NCBI RefSeq assembly: GCF_002443255.2
Contig: NW_019211455.1
Location: forward strand, 26,586,033 to 26,650,032
Length of the DNA stretch: 64,000 bases
Source of the DNA: Varroa destructor
Taxonomy: Eukaryota; Arthropoda; Arachnida; Mesostigmata; Varroidae
Direction of reading: 5' to 3'
Both the position numbers and the translations under genes were made by a program. Within the stretch, counting starts at the first letter, position 1, and each line of letters opens with the position of its first letter. Under the pieces are notes generated by a model that did no database searches, had not been told where the DNA came from, and was given only the letters and a program-made list of their open reading frames with translations. This document shows positions 1 to 13,464 of the stretch, one piece after another.

Positions 1-3000
1 GCTGCTCTGAGCCTGCCAACAGGTCCTGGACCCGAATCCATGGCATCTGGCCCAGTCGGAGGAATGTCGACTTCCTCTGTTGTTGGAGGGGTTTCTTTGC
101 CGGCGCCGGCTGCGCCGAGTGGCGGGTCGGGCCTTCAGGCCAATACTTCGTCCGCTACTTCTTCGTTATCGGAACCATTGGCCATGTTACATAATCACGT
201 TGCTCATTCACCAAATTCAGTTGCGCTTCAGGTACCGCCCCCAGAAGAGCCTCAAGTCCTCACCGCGTACTTTTACCCGGCCCAACGTTGGACATCAGGA
301 GGTTCTAACAAAAGTACTAATTGGTGGTGTGATGCTTTTGGCCCATACCAAGTTGAACAAGGTAAGCATTTTAAATCAAGAAAGGTGCCTCTGGAAGCGG
401 TTTGAAACTAACCATAAATTTCCACATGGTGGGTTATCGGTGATCAAGAAAAGAATGCCACACTGAAGTGTTTACACTATGATTTTTAATTATGACTTTT
501 CCCCCATATTATTGTATTTAGTGGATGGAGTAGGTATGGTCCGCGGAGTCGGTCCATTTTATATGCGTCGACAGAAGCCTGGGGATCGGCAATACATCTG
601 TAGTCACTACAAGAAGAAACCGAGCCCTTGCAAAGCAATGGCTACTCTTAAAGATGATGGAACGTTCATAAGAAGGTAACTACAATTGAATACGAGGAGG
701 TGATTACCAATAATGAAACAGAGCAACATAGGCGCATTGAATCCTTTCGAAGATCGGAAGTTATTGTACTTATGTAGAATTGCAACTTTGTGCTTCAGGC
801 GATACATGCACAATCATTTCCCAGAACCAGTGATGCCGGAATTACGACCTATGATGCCATATCCTCCATATCCACACCACTTACCTCCGCCAACGTTTGA
901 ACAGGTGCATGCCGAAATTACAACGACCGTTTTTTACCGTTTTTTTTTCAAATGGCAACTTGCAGCCAAGGTTTTTGAATATAACAGGAATTAAAAACGT
1001 CGACTGAGAATAAAAGTTTCGATGTTTTTTTGTTGCAATATAATACCATATATGTTCTTGGTATTTCTATCCGACAGGTGGCCAGTATTACGCTGGGTCC
1101 TCGCTATGTGACAAAAGATCCTGTACTTGAGGAGTTTGATACCTTTATTAAGATGTGGGACGCGGAGAAGAACGAAATGAAAGAGTATGTAAATCAGATA
1201 TTTCAATACGTTTCGTTAATATCTATAGCAATACATCGTTCTGTAATACATTATTTTCAAATAGTAGACGTCCAATCTGCAACACTGCACTGCTGTACCA
1301 AATATGAAGCATCCGCTATAGCAATTATTCGAGTGTTTAGTATTAATGCATAATTGTCGATACAATGCTAAATACATTCAGAAAGAAATTTTATAAAAAA
1401 CTGTTATTAGTTTTGTGATTATATATGAATCAATTTCTATTTTATTATTCAATCCACTCGTTAGCGAATAGTCTTATGCGTTTCATGGTTACCAATTGCG
1501 AATTGTTATATTAAATCTCTATGTCTTTGCTTGTCGTTGCTTCAGAGTGAAAATCACAGCGGAAAATTGCGCCGAAATCGCTCGAACAGCAAAGGGCGTC
1601 GAGGTTAACGGAAAAATAGGTAAGATGCAAGTCACATATTAGAACTTATTGCGTTTACGTATGTTTCTAGCCGCTGTTACTTTGCGCCTCCAGACACGGG
1701 AATTGGCTAAGTGTAACTTGGCTGTGAGACGGTTCTGTGACTTTTTGCAAAGTTTGCATTAACAAGTTTGAATTGAGTCAACCCGTCGGCAATGCTTTGC
1801 GTTACAAAAAGACAAGTTAGTAAGACAAACAGTAAGCGAAAGGAATGGGAGGTTGGCTACGTGCCCTATTAACTTTACAGTTCTAATAGAATACTTCAGA
1901 AGTACGTACTCGGCGACCGGCACCATTCCATAAATGATGCCTTCACACGATGGTATGCAGGATCAACAACGTCTTTGCACTAGGGATTGACTTCTCTGTG
2001 ATTGAGGTTTTGCTGTCTCTGGAACAACTAGAATCAAACAAGGCGGCTGACATGTTACAATGGTAGACAAAAGTATTAAATACTTGCTTATAACGTGGGA
2101 GCATCTATAAGTAAACTGGAATAATACCTTACTAAGAATGAAAAAGACTGGACTATTGATCAACATGAATATGACAGAGGTCATAGAGTTCCGCTGTGGA
2201 CACTGCCTTATAAATTCCGACACAAAGCAAAACAGTCCTAGAGTTCGGTGAACCTAAAGGTAATACTGCCTTCAAAAAGCCGAATTTGCGCAAATAATGT
2301 CGCGGATAGGGTACAACAAGTGATGGTTGTGATTTTGGCAATTCGAATACACTTAAAACTTTGTAAGTTGGTTGGAATGAAAGATCCATCCGTTTTTTCC
2401 AACACCTTTTTCCAACGCAATTCAAGCCTGCGTTTTTAAAGGGCATTGCATTACCCATTGTCAACAAGACACGTGTATCTTCTAGAGTTAAATCGCTATT
2501 AGTAGTATACCTGAGACGTTCAAACTTCTCCCTACCCCTACCTATTTGGAATTCATTAGCACCTGGGAGAGATAAATGACAGAGATCGATTGAGATATTT
2601 ATGACACGACAGTAGTGCTCAATAAAACCCTGAAGGGAGCGAAAAACAAACCGACATACACGTTTTGCATGGGCTTCACTCTGTCTTTTATCCGATACTG
2701 GGTTTTCACTTATCTAGTTTTACGGCATCGACACAATATGTGGTGCAATATTCCCGAAGTACACGCAACGTCATGTACGACAGTACCCTTGTTAGACACT
2801 CTTTCTAATCGGCACATCGATCTCAAGATTTTGAAGTTTAAAGGCTTTAGTGCTTTGGAATTCAAAACTCTTAATATTTAGATATTACATTTTGAGTTCA
2901 TACGTTTGCATAATACAATTGCGTTTTTTTATAAAGAAAAATCATTAAGATTTACATGAATGCTTATTTAGTCGCAGTGCTTTCTGTTGAAGAACCCATT

Positions 3001-6000
3001 TCATGTTAACGCCGGATTAGCGTCCTCGGGTTCTTCTTTTAGCTACTGCTAATCGGTCAGCCATTCCAAATGTGGTTGATTAAGGAGCTGCATCCAAGCG
3101 TACAATGCAGTTGCGCGATATCTTCAGCCATGTTTTCCTATATTCTGTTTCCTTCTCCTTGTAGTGTATCATTGCCCTGTAGAATCGTGTGACCGAATGT
3201 ACACCCAGCGTGCCAGCGTCGTCCTTCACATGCAAATGCACGTCCGGGGTAAGCGATGCAAATATGCCAGGGTAGCAGAGAAACTTTGTCCTCTCTGCCG
3301 CGAAGATCAGGGCACCCATTCAGCTCTTGTACGACATATCGTTGACGAACATGATACCCGTATTGAATGTACAGAGTGAGTAGAAGGAAAAAGCAAAACT
3401 GAATTACATAATAATCGACTGCTCAGTGAAATTTTTAAGCTACGTTTGTCTTCTGTCTATTATTGAAATTATTATCATTATTATGATACATACATTACTT
3501 TTTTGATCTTGTATAATTTTATTAGACACGAATTTGAGACTGCTGACGATTTTCGAACGTGGAAGCTACGCACGGAACAAGAAACACTGTCATCGTTTCG
3601 CTGTCGCCGGAAGCCCTACGGAAATAAGGGCGTAAAGGTAAACATGTTGAAGCTTTACTCTTGTCAAAAAAAAAGACCGAATAACCAAAAAGCTTGTAAA
3701 TAAAGCTTAGTAAACATATCTAACGGTGGACTTGAATGCACTACCTGCCTCTAGCAGTCGTGGCTTTGTAAGAGTTAAAAAGTACCTTTCTGATGATTTG
3801 CTTCTTTTTGTCGGCAGGGATGGTATGATTGTTGTCGAACAGGAAGCACTCATGCCGAAAAAGAGGGTGCCCGCCTACGAAGAGTCGGTGTGGAGTGTCC
3901 CGCAACAATGATTGTCGGTGAAACCAGTGGCCGTATCACAGTCACCTATTGGCGCACCCACATTGGACACACACCTAGCATTATTGATCTTCGGTATGTT
4001 CTGCAGTGCAAGGCGAATCGTTGTCCAAAAGTCCCCGTAGTAATTTTGTAATAATCTATCTGCCTAACAAGCTTAGCGAAACGTGGAATAGTCTAGCTTC
4101 AAAACGAAGCGCGGATCCACTTTGTCGCATGCAAGAAGTCAGCCGTTTAAAGGAGTGCTTAACGGTACTAACGGACGTAAACATTTTTAATATCTTTTTA
4201 AGATTGTCAAATGATGGGGAACTTGTCACTGGAATAATATATATTTCATAATTACTAACATATTTCGTAGACAGACTTGCAAAACAATTTCCATTTCGAG
4301 GGCAGATTAATGTTCATTCAATTTAATGTTATAGCCACAACGCAAAGCCTGCTCAAGCCGGTATTAAGGTACGCTTAGATGATGTTAAGTAGGCTTATAA
4401 AGTCCAATGTTGCCGCTCTATATGATGCGTACGACACTTCACATTGAACCACGCTTTGCTTTCTACAGGTTTACACCCGAACAACGGCAATGGATGCAAG
4501 AAATGATTGACAAGGGTCATAAAGTAAATTCTCTAATCGCACAAGGTGCAAAGCTTTACCTTGGGGGACCCCTTACTCGGTTAAATTGTTTAACGCAACA
4601 GCAGATATTCAACGTATTCAAGAAATTTGATGGAAAACCTAAGGATATAGACGTGAAGGTAAGTTTTTACAGTCAGATTGTTGAATCGAAATTTTAAATG
4701 AATTTCTGAAAGCAAAATTTCAAATATGTCTATAAATATAAACATATATAAATATAGTTTTATCTGTGTGTTTATAATTCGGACAATTAGATCTCAGTAA
4801 ACATCAAATTGTTTTTAATGTTTTTATACTTGACTGCTTTTTTAATTGTTTTAACTGCTTTTCTCATGCATCAATATGTTTCCAACCGTCTCACCTACTA
4901 ACATTGTCGTGTATTGTCGGCTATGAATAGATTCATCATTATGAGTACGGCAATATAGACCAGATACGGGTAGCGCTGGCAAAAATGATTCGTGACGGAC
5001 TTGATAGACAAAGTACAATTGGGCAGAAACGGAGATTTCAACGAAAAGCGATGCGAGACGGTGGTCGGGGTGACGGAGACGAAATCCATTATAGGGATGT
5101 CGACGATGGTGAAGAAGAGGAGCTTCGGAGCGATGAGGAGATGTCCGCTGAGGAACCACTGGACGAAACGGACGACGCCAAAGATGGTCTAGCCGAAGCA
5201 GACGACGACGGCACTCGGATAAGGACAGAAAGGCTGCAACAAGGCCGTCATAAGCGACGACCGACTGACTATGGCGAAGGAGATACGCAAAATTCGGAGC
5301 AAGAGGACGACAACGAGGAGCAGGACGACGAAGAAGATGTTGATAATAAATATCACGGATGCAATCAGCACGATAATCGGGTGGTGAGTTGCATATGGAT
5401 TGTTTATCATTCGATCTTAGATAGTTGCGTAAGTGTGTATAATGCACGAAAAACACGTCAGTACAATAGATGTGTCAAGGTTCATACCTTGATCATTCAT
5501 GTTTCAGGTCTTTTGATTGGAACGCTTTCCGACTGTGAGACCTTCTGTCGTACACTTGTGTCAGTGCGTTATAATGAACTACACTGGATTAAGCAAAACA
5601 ATTTTATAGATATAATACAATCTTTTATGACGTATTTGACATAACACGATATATAGGTGTTGGCTCAGGATGTCATGCTAGAGAAAAATTCGGGATGCTA
5701 CTACGTTTTGTCTCGAGTATATCCTCGAAAAAAAAAAGAAGCGGCCCCAGGTGTTCGTGCGCGTGGAGGTGAAATCACCCATGTTGTATTTCCCAGAAAG
5801 GCTGCGCATGAGAAATGTGAGCTGATCTGTGAACGGTGCCAGGTCTGCGTACACAGGTAGGTTTCTCGGGAAGACATTCATCATCTTATATAAATTTAAT
5901 TTAATCGTCGCTTATGTTATTTAGCTCTATTTTGCTTACAATTAATTCGCACTTTTGAGAACATTAGCAATAGTATTACTCGTTTAGCCCCTCAAACAAA

Positions 6001-9000
6001 TAAATAATTGTATTTAATTTTGTATATATTGAACACATAACCATAGGGCATCCTAAATATTACGGTACAGTTTTGGCATATATTTCATAACTCCGGGGGT
6101 TAGCCAAGCCTTATTGCTGGCAAAAAAGATTACCAGACATTTATGTATTAAGTAATAAAGTGTGAAGTTAAATGGCCGTTTGTATTATTGCCACGCAGCT
6201 TTCATAGGTCTGTTGAAGAAGTCCATATAAATCTACCAAAACCCATTCCGCTTAGACTTCTAATAAGGGTAAGTGCTTCGTGCTAAGCCTAAAAAGAGGT
6301 GACTACGAGGACTTGTTTAGAATAGAAAAAAATTAAACGACGTTGTGGAGATAGGGTCGGAAGAAAGTGTTTCGATTTGCATACTGGATATTTTTTATAG
6401 GTACGGGTGCACTTGTAAGGCGTATATGCTTCTGGACAAGATGTGCAAACATATACACAGGGTTGCCAGTTGTGTTGGTCCCCCATCAAAGGATCTTGTG
6501 GACCCTGATACCGTGAAAGAGGATTCAATTGGTATGCCTGAAGCTCTCCGACGGTTGCAAAGGCTTAACTATCGGGAGAGAATGAAGTATTTAATGCCTC
6601 TAGCTGATGAGCTCATCGAGCTACTTAAGGTAAGTGGATAAAGCACGATTTCTAAACACATTGCAAACAGTCTTATGTTGACTCGTACGTGTGGGCGACT
6701 CACGATATATTCAATGTGTTACGTATCGTACTATTATTTTTACAATTAAAGTTACTAGTGACAAATGTTTCCTATAAAGTCGGACCTAAAAATGCTCGTC
6801 AAAGTACAAGCAGACTTGTCTAATCCAGCTATATGCATCTTTTATTTTAGAGTGACCATAACGTAGACCTGGATCAATTAGAGGAACTTCTTCGTTCCGG
6901 ATTGGCCCTTATGCGAACGTCAAGGCCTGTACAAATAACTCGAGATGATGAGGCACGTAATGGTGCCCAACCTATGGAGGCTCGTAAAGCGTGGGAGCTA
7001 CGTTGCTGTCCAAAACTGCCAAGACCGAAGAATTTCGCTTTCATCACTGCTAGTGATTGGAGGGTAATCTTTTATATAACGACGTTTTCGATTTATCGCT
7101 ATGTATCTTAACAGCTTTTAAAAGGGATACCATAGCATTCGGCTAAGATTATGGTTATTATTATGTATATATATATTTGGGTATGTAACTGAAGCTTTAT
7201 TGATCCTCCACAGATAACTATTGTATGGGCAATATATACAGTAATATTTATGGCATTTTGTTGAATTACCGTCTTCAAGATATGAAAATTTAGCTTTCAT
7301 ATTATGCCTTCATATCTCCTTGCAGATGTACACATCAAAGTTAGATGACGAACTTGCATCAGAAACGACAGGAAATACGACGAAATATGGAGTACCTGTC
7401 AAAGAAGAAATTGTAGACGAAGTTCCAATGACATCTACATCGACTGAAAAGGATTTCACTAATCGGCCTTTGAATCTATCCGCCCCGCCAAATCTCCCTG
7501 TTGGCAGTGGTCGTCGAAAACAAACATTACGGGGAGTACCCGCTCCCGGAACGTTGATTCGAAAACCAGTCAAACAGAATATCTCCATAGGACACTCAGA
7601 TAGATTCCCGTTGGGCCGTTACATTCGAAATGGCGTTGGGCTACTAAAAAGACCATTTCCTCACCTCATCAAAAAACCACCACTTCCACCGCCGCCTCCG
7701 CCTCCATCACCTTCACCCTCACCTCCGCCTCCACCGCCATCGCCACCAAAGTCTTCGAAACCAACAATATCAGCAAGAGCAGCTAGACACGCTAAACGTC
7801 AGGCGAAGAGACGTGCTCTTGACGGAAGCCCTGACGTAGACCCCATTCCAGATCTAGAACCTGAAGAGTTGCTGCCCGAACCTCCTGCTTATGAGCCGGG
7901 TCTACCAGAACTGAAGAAGGCGAAAAAGTCTGCCAAAACAGGAAAAGTGCCGAGAACGAAAGCGCCGAAGGGGACGTCCACCTCACACGTACGCACAACA
8001 GCTAAAACAGTACCAGTAGCAATTGAAACCGTAACAACTACTTCAGTAATGGCACGTAGGGCGATGCCAGCGGTTGCTTCAAGCGTTCCAACTACATCAA
8101 ACGCAACGGAAGCTCTAACAGCACCGGAGTCGCTTGCCGCACCTTTGGTAACAAGTACAGTTCCAAGTCATCCCAGTCTGCTAGCTCGAGTAGTACCGAG
8201 ACCGGGCTTTGGAATCAGACCAAACATTATAAGAGTACCACCTTCGATTGTCCGTAGGAATGCGAAATTCTCAATGCCAGCGCCAAGAAGAATTGGCCAA
8301 ATTGGACCGTTGAGAAGCGTTGCTTTTAGTGCTAGGACGATCCCACGAATGCGATGTAACGTAGAATCAGCGAATAAGCAAACTGAAATCTCGAAAGCTG
8401 TATCACAAGCTCAACAGCTTGAGGAGGTGCGTAGTGAAGTATCGAACATGTCCAGACGAATTCTTACACGTTGTAACAGAGCAGTTACAAACAACAACGA
8501 AGACGTTTTAAATCCAATTGAGGTCAAGTACTTTCACTTTTACAATAAACTGTTTATGCACGAAGTATTATGTCATTATGCAAATACGATCTTTGTGTGA
8601 TCATAAATCTTTTCTGTTTTAGAAAAATCTGAATGACATGCTGACACAGATATCACCACAAAACGCTACAGAGAAGTCGAACGATACGCGAAATGAAAAA
8701 ACGGAGGGAAAATCATCGGAGAGCCCGCTGAAAGATTTAGCGGCGTTTGAAATTCTTGCTGAGGAAAGCGAGACCAAACCACCGATGATCGCAATTAAGG
8801 TTTGAATTTCTTCGTCCCATTGCATGAGTTTCGGCATCTATAATAATAATAGTAATGATTATGCCTACTAATTAACTACAAAACGTTATTCGGCGCCGCG
8901 CTTTGTCTTCCGAGTTTTGAAAAGAAAACAACTTATCCACTGTTCATGTTTTTGTTTTGCTTTCAGAGTGAGAGGTATGATGAACAAATTCTAACGCCTA

Positions 9001-9095
9001 AAAAGACGGTGCAACCAGCAAAGGAGTCAGTAAAAAGTCTCCTTTTGGAACGCGAAACTAAGCCAACAATTGCGAAGACTGATGAAAACACCTAG
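1..9095 (+). CDS. FLYWCH / C2H2 / SWIM zinc-finger protein (ZSWIM1/3-like), 5' partial
   Basis: Spliced model with coding exons 1-361, 522-675, 799-904, 1078-1184, 1546-1619, 3165-3375, 3526-3637, 3818-3993, 4335-4388, 4469-4658, 4964-5383, 5657-5856, 6401-6629, 6851-7063, 7326-8522, 8623-8799, 8967-9095. They sum to 4110 nt, exactly 1369 codons plus TAG. The frame is open at base 1, so the true start lies left of the window. Domains in order: Ser/Gly/Ala-rich start; FLYWCH-like finger (about residues 127-185, YIC..PCKA..HNH); two C2H2 fingers (about 270-330: C-x4-C-x12-H-x3-H, then C-x2-C-x12-H-x4-H); a DFRTWK..YDCCRTG..CPATM..YWRTHIGH module (about 338-435); a very acidic exon (4964-5383); SWIM finger CxCx8CxH (about 725-739, CTCKAYMLLDKMCKHIH); Pro/Ala/Thr-rich tail with a proline run near residue 990-1015. 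Probably a nuclear DNA-binding or regulatory protein. Exon 4335-4388 uses a weak donor chosen because it alone keeps frame. Family call is good; function is unknown. Confidence 0.8.
7671..7750 (+). repeat. proline-codon-rich low-complexity tract inside exon 15 of the zinc-finger gene
   Basis: The sequence is dominated by CCN codons and encodes an almost unbroken Pro/Ser run starting KKPPLPPPPPPPSPSPSPP. It may form a flexible spacer or SH3/WW ligand. Such tracts are length-variable, so it could differ between individuals. Confidence 0.85.
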
Positions 9096-9787
9096 AAACG
9101 CTTCTTACATTTTTTGCAAAATTTAGTCATATCATTATCCGGTTATGAACGTATATTGTTCTCTGGAAATATAACGTTGTCATGCGCAATGAGCAATGTT
9201 CGAAGCGTTTTCAGGACAGACTTTATACAGATTTTGTATCGTACTTATACTATAGATTAGCTTGCAGAGGAATCAACTAATTTAAGTGCGTGAGTACAGC
9301 TTTTTGTATGTGAAGAGTTACATATATCGCGCAAATCATCAAATGTTTGATTTTTGCTGGAAATTTCTTCGTACCGGTGGAATTTATTTTGTTCATAATA
9401 ATTTTAACTACCAGCGGATAATATATACACAATGCTATTCGTTGCTTTTTGTAAATACGTGACTGTGTTTTTAATTGGTGTTTTATCTGCCATAGGGAAG
9501 ACGCAGATTGCTCCCCCTTTGCGTTTTTGTTAAAAAATTCTTTTTTTCTAATCGTTGCTTTGTTGAATTGTAAATGAGAAATGTGCTCAATTGTGTGCAG
9601 TGCATGTTAAGGCATGTGACGGTTCACGTCTGCGCGCTTAGTTGAATACGCCAGTATAGTTTAAACAGTTAAAGTTTTGTTATAAAAAAATTGCGTATTT
9701 ATTAAGTTACTACCTGAACATGTCATTAGTTGAACTGCTTGAGAGCGAACAGATTCATACACATTGACAAAGCTGTTATGGACTAAC

Positions 9788-9813
9788 AATAAATTGGAGT
9801 CCAAGTAAATAAA
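9788..9813 (+). promoter_or_regulatory. two candidate poly(A) signals of the zinc-finger gene
   Basis: AATAAA occurs at 9788-9793 and again at 9808-9813. These are the first canonical hexamers I found on this strand downstream of the TAG at 9095, so the 3' UTR would be about 0.7 kb. This is inference from motif and position only. Confidence 0.4.
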
Positions 9814-11622
9814 TGATAACCAAAAATGAAGCAACATGTTGAAATATAAAGCAAAGGTGCAGCTATGGCGAAATATCATCGTAATAATAGCATGATATCA
9901 CCGGAAACTTTTCAGGTATATTTAGATGTATTTTTATTATATTTGTGATTGAATGATGAGTATAGCATGTATTTGATCAACCACTTTATGCTGCATAAAT
10001 ATAAAACCAAAATCGATGTAAATAAAAAGAAGGGCTTCCTGTACATTTAGAGGATAAATTGCGTATTTACTCTCCTCATCATGCTATATATATCACTAAG
10101 TTGCTTAATGTTTTTATATATAGGTAGAAGTCTCGGTGGATATATATATATATATATATATATATATCTAGCGATAGTATAGCGATTCCATATATATATA
10201 TATATATATATCGTATCTACCAAGAGAATTTGTTCTCAAATTAAATTTGACACAAAGAAAACTAGAATCACACATGAGGCAAAAAAAAAGCCACATGATT
10301 TTTTTCTTTTCGAGATTTCATACGTCTGTAATCTCTGTTACGTTGAAGTATTCGTCCAACACTCAGAAATGGACCGTTTTATTCAGGCTGCAAAATGCTA
10401 TTTACTATTGGAACTTCAGACCCAAAAAGACCTGTATTCACTGTTCAGAAAGTCGTGACCTTTAATTATGTAGCGAACGTACGTTTGAGAGCCGCTTGTT
10501 TCGGATCCTAGCCATAATTTGCCTATTTAAGGAAGCAAAAGACTCAGAGTGGCTACACTGGCTCAAAAATAGCGTTTCCATATAGAGCAGAAAAAAGGGT
10601 CGATCGCCGATCTTTATCCTGCATAGCCACACAGGTAAGTCACAATTGATCCCGCATAAATTAGCTTAAATGTGTAAGCTCTTACCTGATGTGGTCAAAT
10701 AATAACGCAGTTTCCTGCCAGCCCTTTCCATCTCTTTACCCTTCTCTCTTTTACGGCGGACACGACAAGCGTCAAAACTACAATGAACCCACCAGCTTAA
10801 TGCGAAATAGATGCTGGGGCTTGTATAGCGAATCCGTAGTGATATGTGGTAGCTGTGAAAAGTGCGCTTAGAATTACCCACTACGCTAAACTTTTAACAC
10901 CTAATATGACTTTGAGATTATTGCTAATTGCAATTATCCTTTGTCTGTTATCTCTAGGTTCTTGCGTCGCTTGCGATATTCAGGTCTAACCTTAAAAGTT
11001 GGAGCAGAAAATCAGCTGCCATGAAATCATTGAAGCAAACTTATATTCTCTTACAAAATAGAAATGATTATTAAGTATGAGCTTAAATTTATTGTTTGAT
11101 TACGACAACGTTTTCAACAACTTTTATAAGACCACATTGCTTAAATTGTAATGACTCTTGCAATAACATAACATTTACCTGTTTGTAATAATAATCGTTG
11201 GGCTGAACGATGAGCTCTTCAGTATTTGATATTAACAATATTAGCCGTTATTCCAGGATATGTAGAGGTTGATATTTCCGTAATTATCTTTCATTCTTAT
11301 TTTTGTCCTATTGTTATATGAGTGTCATAAGTTAGTAGCAACTTATTAACGAATTCACTAACTGAGTAAGTTTGCTCGTACTTTTTTATTCTGTAATCCG
11401 CTAAATGCGAGTTATTACTGCGACAGCATATGTTACAAAGGTCTTTAGTGAATCAGAATAATTATTTTATGTAATATATGTTGTGATAACGTTCTTTATT
11501 TTACAAATAGACAAACACTCGACTGTCTTTTAGAAACGATGCATTTTAGTGCCAGAATGGTTGACTGTAAAATTTGTACTATGTGCGGATCTTCCTTAAC
11601 CTAACCGGACATATTCGCTGCC
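9814..11622. other. intergenic DNA with TA microsatellites
   Basis: I see no supportable coding exon here. (TA)n runs lie at 10140-10167 and 10190-10211, separated by 22 bases, so they could extrude together as an AT hairpin. A good donor-like sequence (cag|gtaagt, about 10633) could end a non-coding first exon of the downstream hydrolase gene, but nothing confirms it. Confidence 0.5.
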
Positions 11623-11695
11623 GCCAGCTTAGCTCAGAGGTTAGAGCACTGGTCTTGTAAACCAGGGGTCGGGGGTTCAATTCTCCCAGTTGGCG
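11623..11695 (+). tRNA. tRNA-Thr (anticodon TGT)
   Basis: The gene is 73 nt without an intron. The acceptor stem GCCAGCT pairs with AGTTGGC (one G-U), followed by discriminator G. The D stem GCTC/GAGC, anticodon stem CTGGT/ACCAG with loop CTTGTAA, and T stem GGGGG/CTCCC with loop TTCAATT all form. The anticodon TGT reads ACA (threonine). CCA is not encoded, as expected for a nuclear tRNA. Internal A-box and B-box positions (TAGCTCAGAGG and GGTTCAATTCT) are present, so it should be transcribed by RNA polymerase III. It stands alone, with no neighbouring tRNA. Confidence 0.96.
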
Positions 11696-11700
11696 CAGCA

Positions 11701-11705
11701 TTTTT
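11701..11705 (+). terminator. RNA polymerase III terminator of tRNA-Thr
   Basis: A run of five T begins five bases after the discriminator base, the usual Pol III stop signal. Confidence 0.8.
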
Positions 11706-13460
11706 GCCCCTCACTGATAACTTATTTTGCTTCTTGGTTTACATATATATATATATATGTCGATTCTCTAATACTTGGGTACAATCTGTGTACAATACAT
11801 GTACAGTGATCTATTTGGGCTACTTTTTTCTTGGCTCTCTGCTTGATGAATGAATGCATTTGGACCGACAGGCTGCTTTGCTGAAAGCACAGGAATGAGC
11901 TAAATCGATACAGGTTAGAAGTTTTGGCACGTGACTGAGTTTCTAGTGCAACTAAATTGGAACGTTGGAGCGCAGCTGTAGCTGCCATTGAGTAACACGT
12001 GATTGTTAAATGTTAACCTCTCACCGCACTCTCCTAAATGATAAGAGCACAAGAAGCAGTGAAAAGTCAATAAGGTCAGTAATGATAAATGTTTATATAG
12101 CTCTCTGTAGTGTCAAGATTAACCGCTGACAAGCCAAGTGTTCCGAAAGAGATTTTACTCGGTGCTTCATTGACACAGTGTGCGTATAATGGTGTAACAA
12201 CAAATATGATAGCTACAAAATAGTGTCCTTCAGTAGCGTTTTACATACATTTAAAGGAAGATGTTTAATCATATGTTTCTAACAGACGAAACTAGTTAAG
12301 CCTCTAAGTACGAGTCAATAGTTTGGCCCGAAGTGAACAAACGATGTAATATTTTTCTGGTGCTACCATATCGTCAGTCGTCGCTGGGTCAGAGATCAAT
12401 TGCTAGAGGTCGACAGAGAAATATTAAGAGACGGTTAGATGAAACGCAAGCGTCACTTACACTAATCGCGCCCTATATTTCGGTGGCATTTTTGCTAATA
12501 ATCTCTGCAGCCAGGAACTGAAAGATATAAGAGTGCTCACTAAGTATGTTAATTAGGGGCAAAAATCAATGTATTATATTGAAAATAACAACAACACTTG
12601 AATAAGTATACTGCTACAACGTAAAGAACCCTAGACGTTATTTAAGCTATGCATGTATGTACTTAGATTGCCTAGTGAGTAAATTGTGCGGAGTTTGGGC
12701 TTTTAAAAATCTGTACTTCCCATCAGAAGACTAAATACGTTTGCGTGTGCCATGTAAGATTTTGTTAAAGCTAGCTGATATCGATATCTAACAAAAGGCG
12801 GATGAATGCATGAGTGATGCGCCAAGATAATTAAATGCCAATTGTGGTTCTTCTTGACTCATACTTTGAAGCTAGTGTCACGCTACTAAATGACAGTTTT
12901 GTTTGATCATTTTATGATACTGAAGTTACGACATGCTCATTACGCGAAATGAACCCGATTATGATGATAGTTACCATTGCAAATCATTACTGTTTATTCA
13001 AACGTTCTGTAACTAAAATAACGAAATGTGATTTCAATGATTACGGAACTGCTAACACTGTAACGTTATTTGTAGGTCAATGAATCTTAGGAATATATAA
13101 TATTCATCGTCGGCAGTACATACTTCCAGTCCCCAAGTAACATTGTTTATAGATTACCATTAGGTAACTATAACGTCAGATGTTGGGTTATTAGATGCAC
13201 ACGGTCCACCTGTATATACATATAAAAACAGTGTATCGAATCAACAATTGTATGCTTTTTTTTCTATCAAAAGCTTTCATATTGAAACTTGTTTGTGCAA
13301 CCAAAATAGGATGCAAACAGTGTTGGAATATTTTTATTTACTTCATGTGTTGAGATGTAAATGGTTGTTATGAATAGGTGTTGAACAGAGTTGTCTGATG
13401 ATTTAGTCCCGTTAATCCCTCAAATGGAACTTCGCGTTTGTTCTGTTATGTGATCTTTAC
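11706..13460. other. intergenic DNA without recognisable gene
   Basis: The stretch is AT-rich. A short (TA)n lies at about 11742-11758. Open frames are short and show no similarity or splice structure that I recognise. Confidence 0.5.
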
Positions 13461-13464
13461 AGAA

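Noticed and set aside
4271..4325. Frame reading RLAKQFPFRGQINVHSI behind an acceptor-like tag
   Set aside because: It cannot be joined in phase between the exons at 3993 and 4335 and ends in a stop.
6208..6268. Possible extra exon of the zinc-finger gene (open frame with acceptor and gtaagt donor)
   Set aside because: Its 61 nt break the phase needed by the SWIM exon at 6401. Joining 5856 directly to 6401 gives the expected VCVHRYGCTCKAY.
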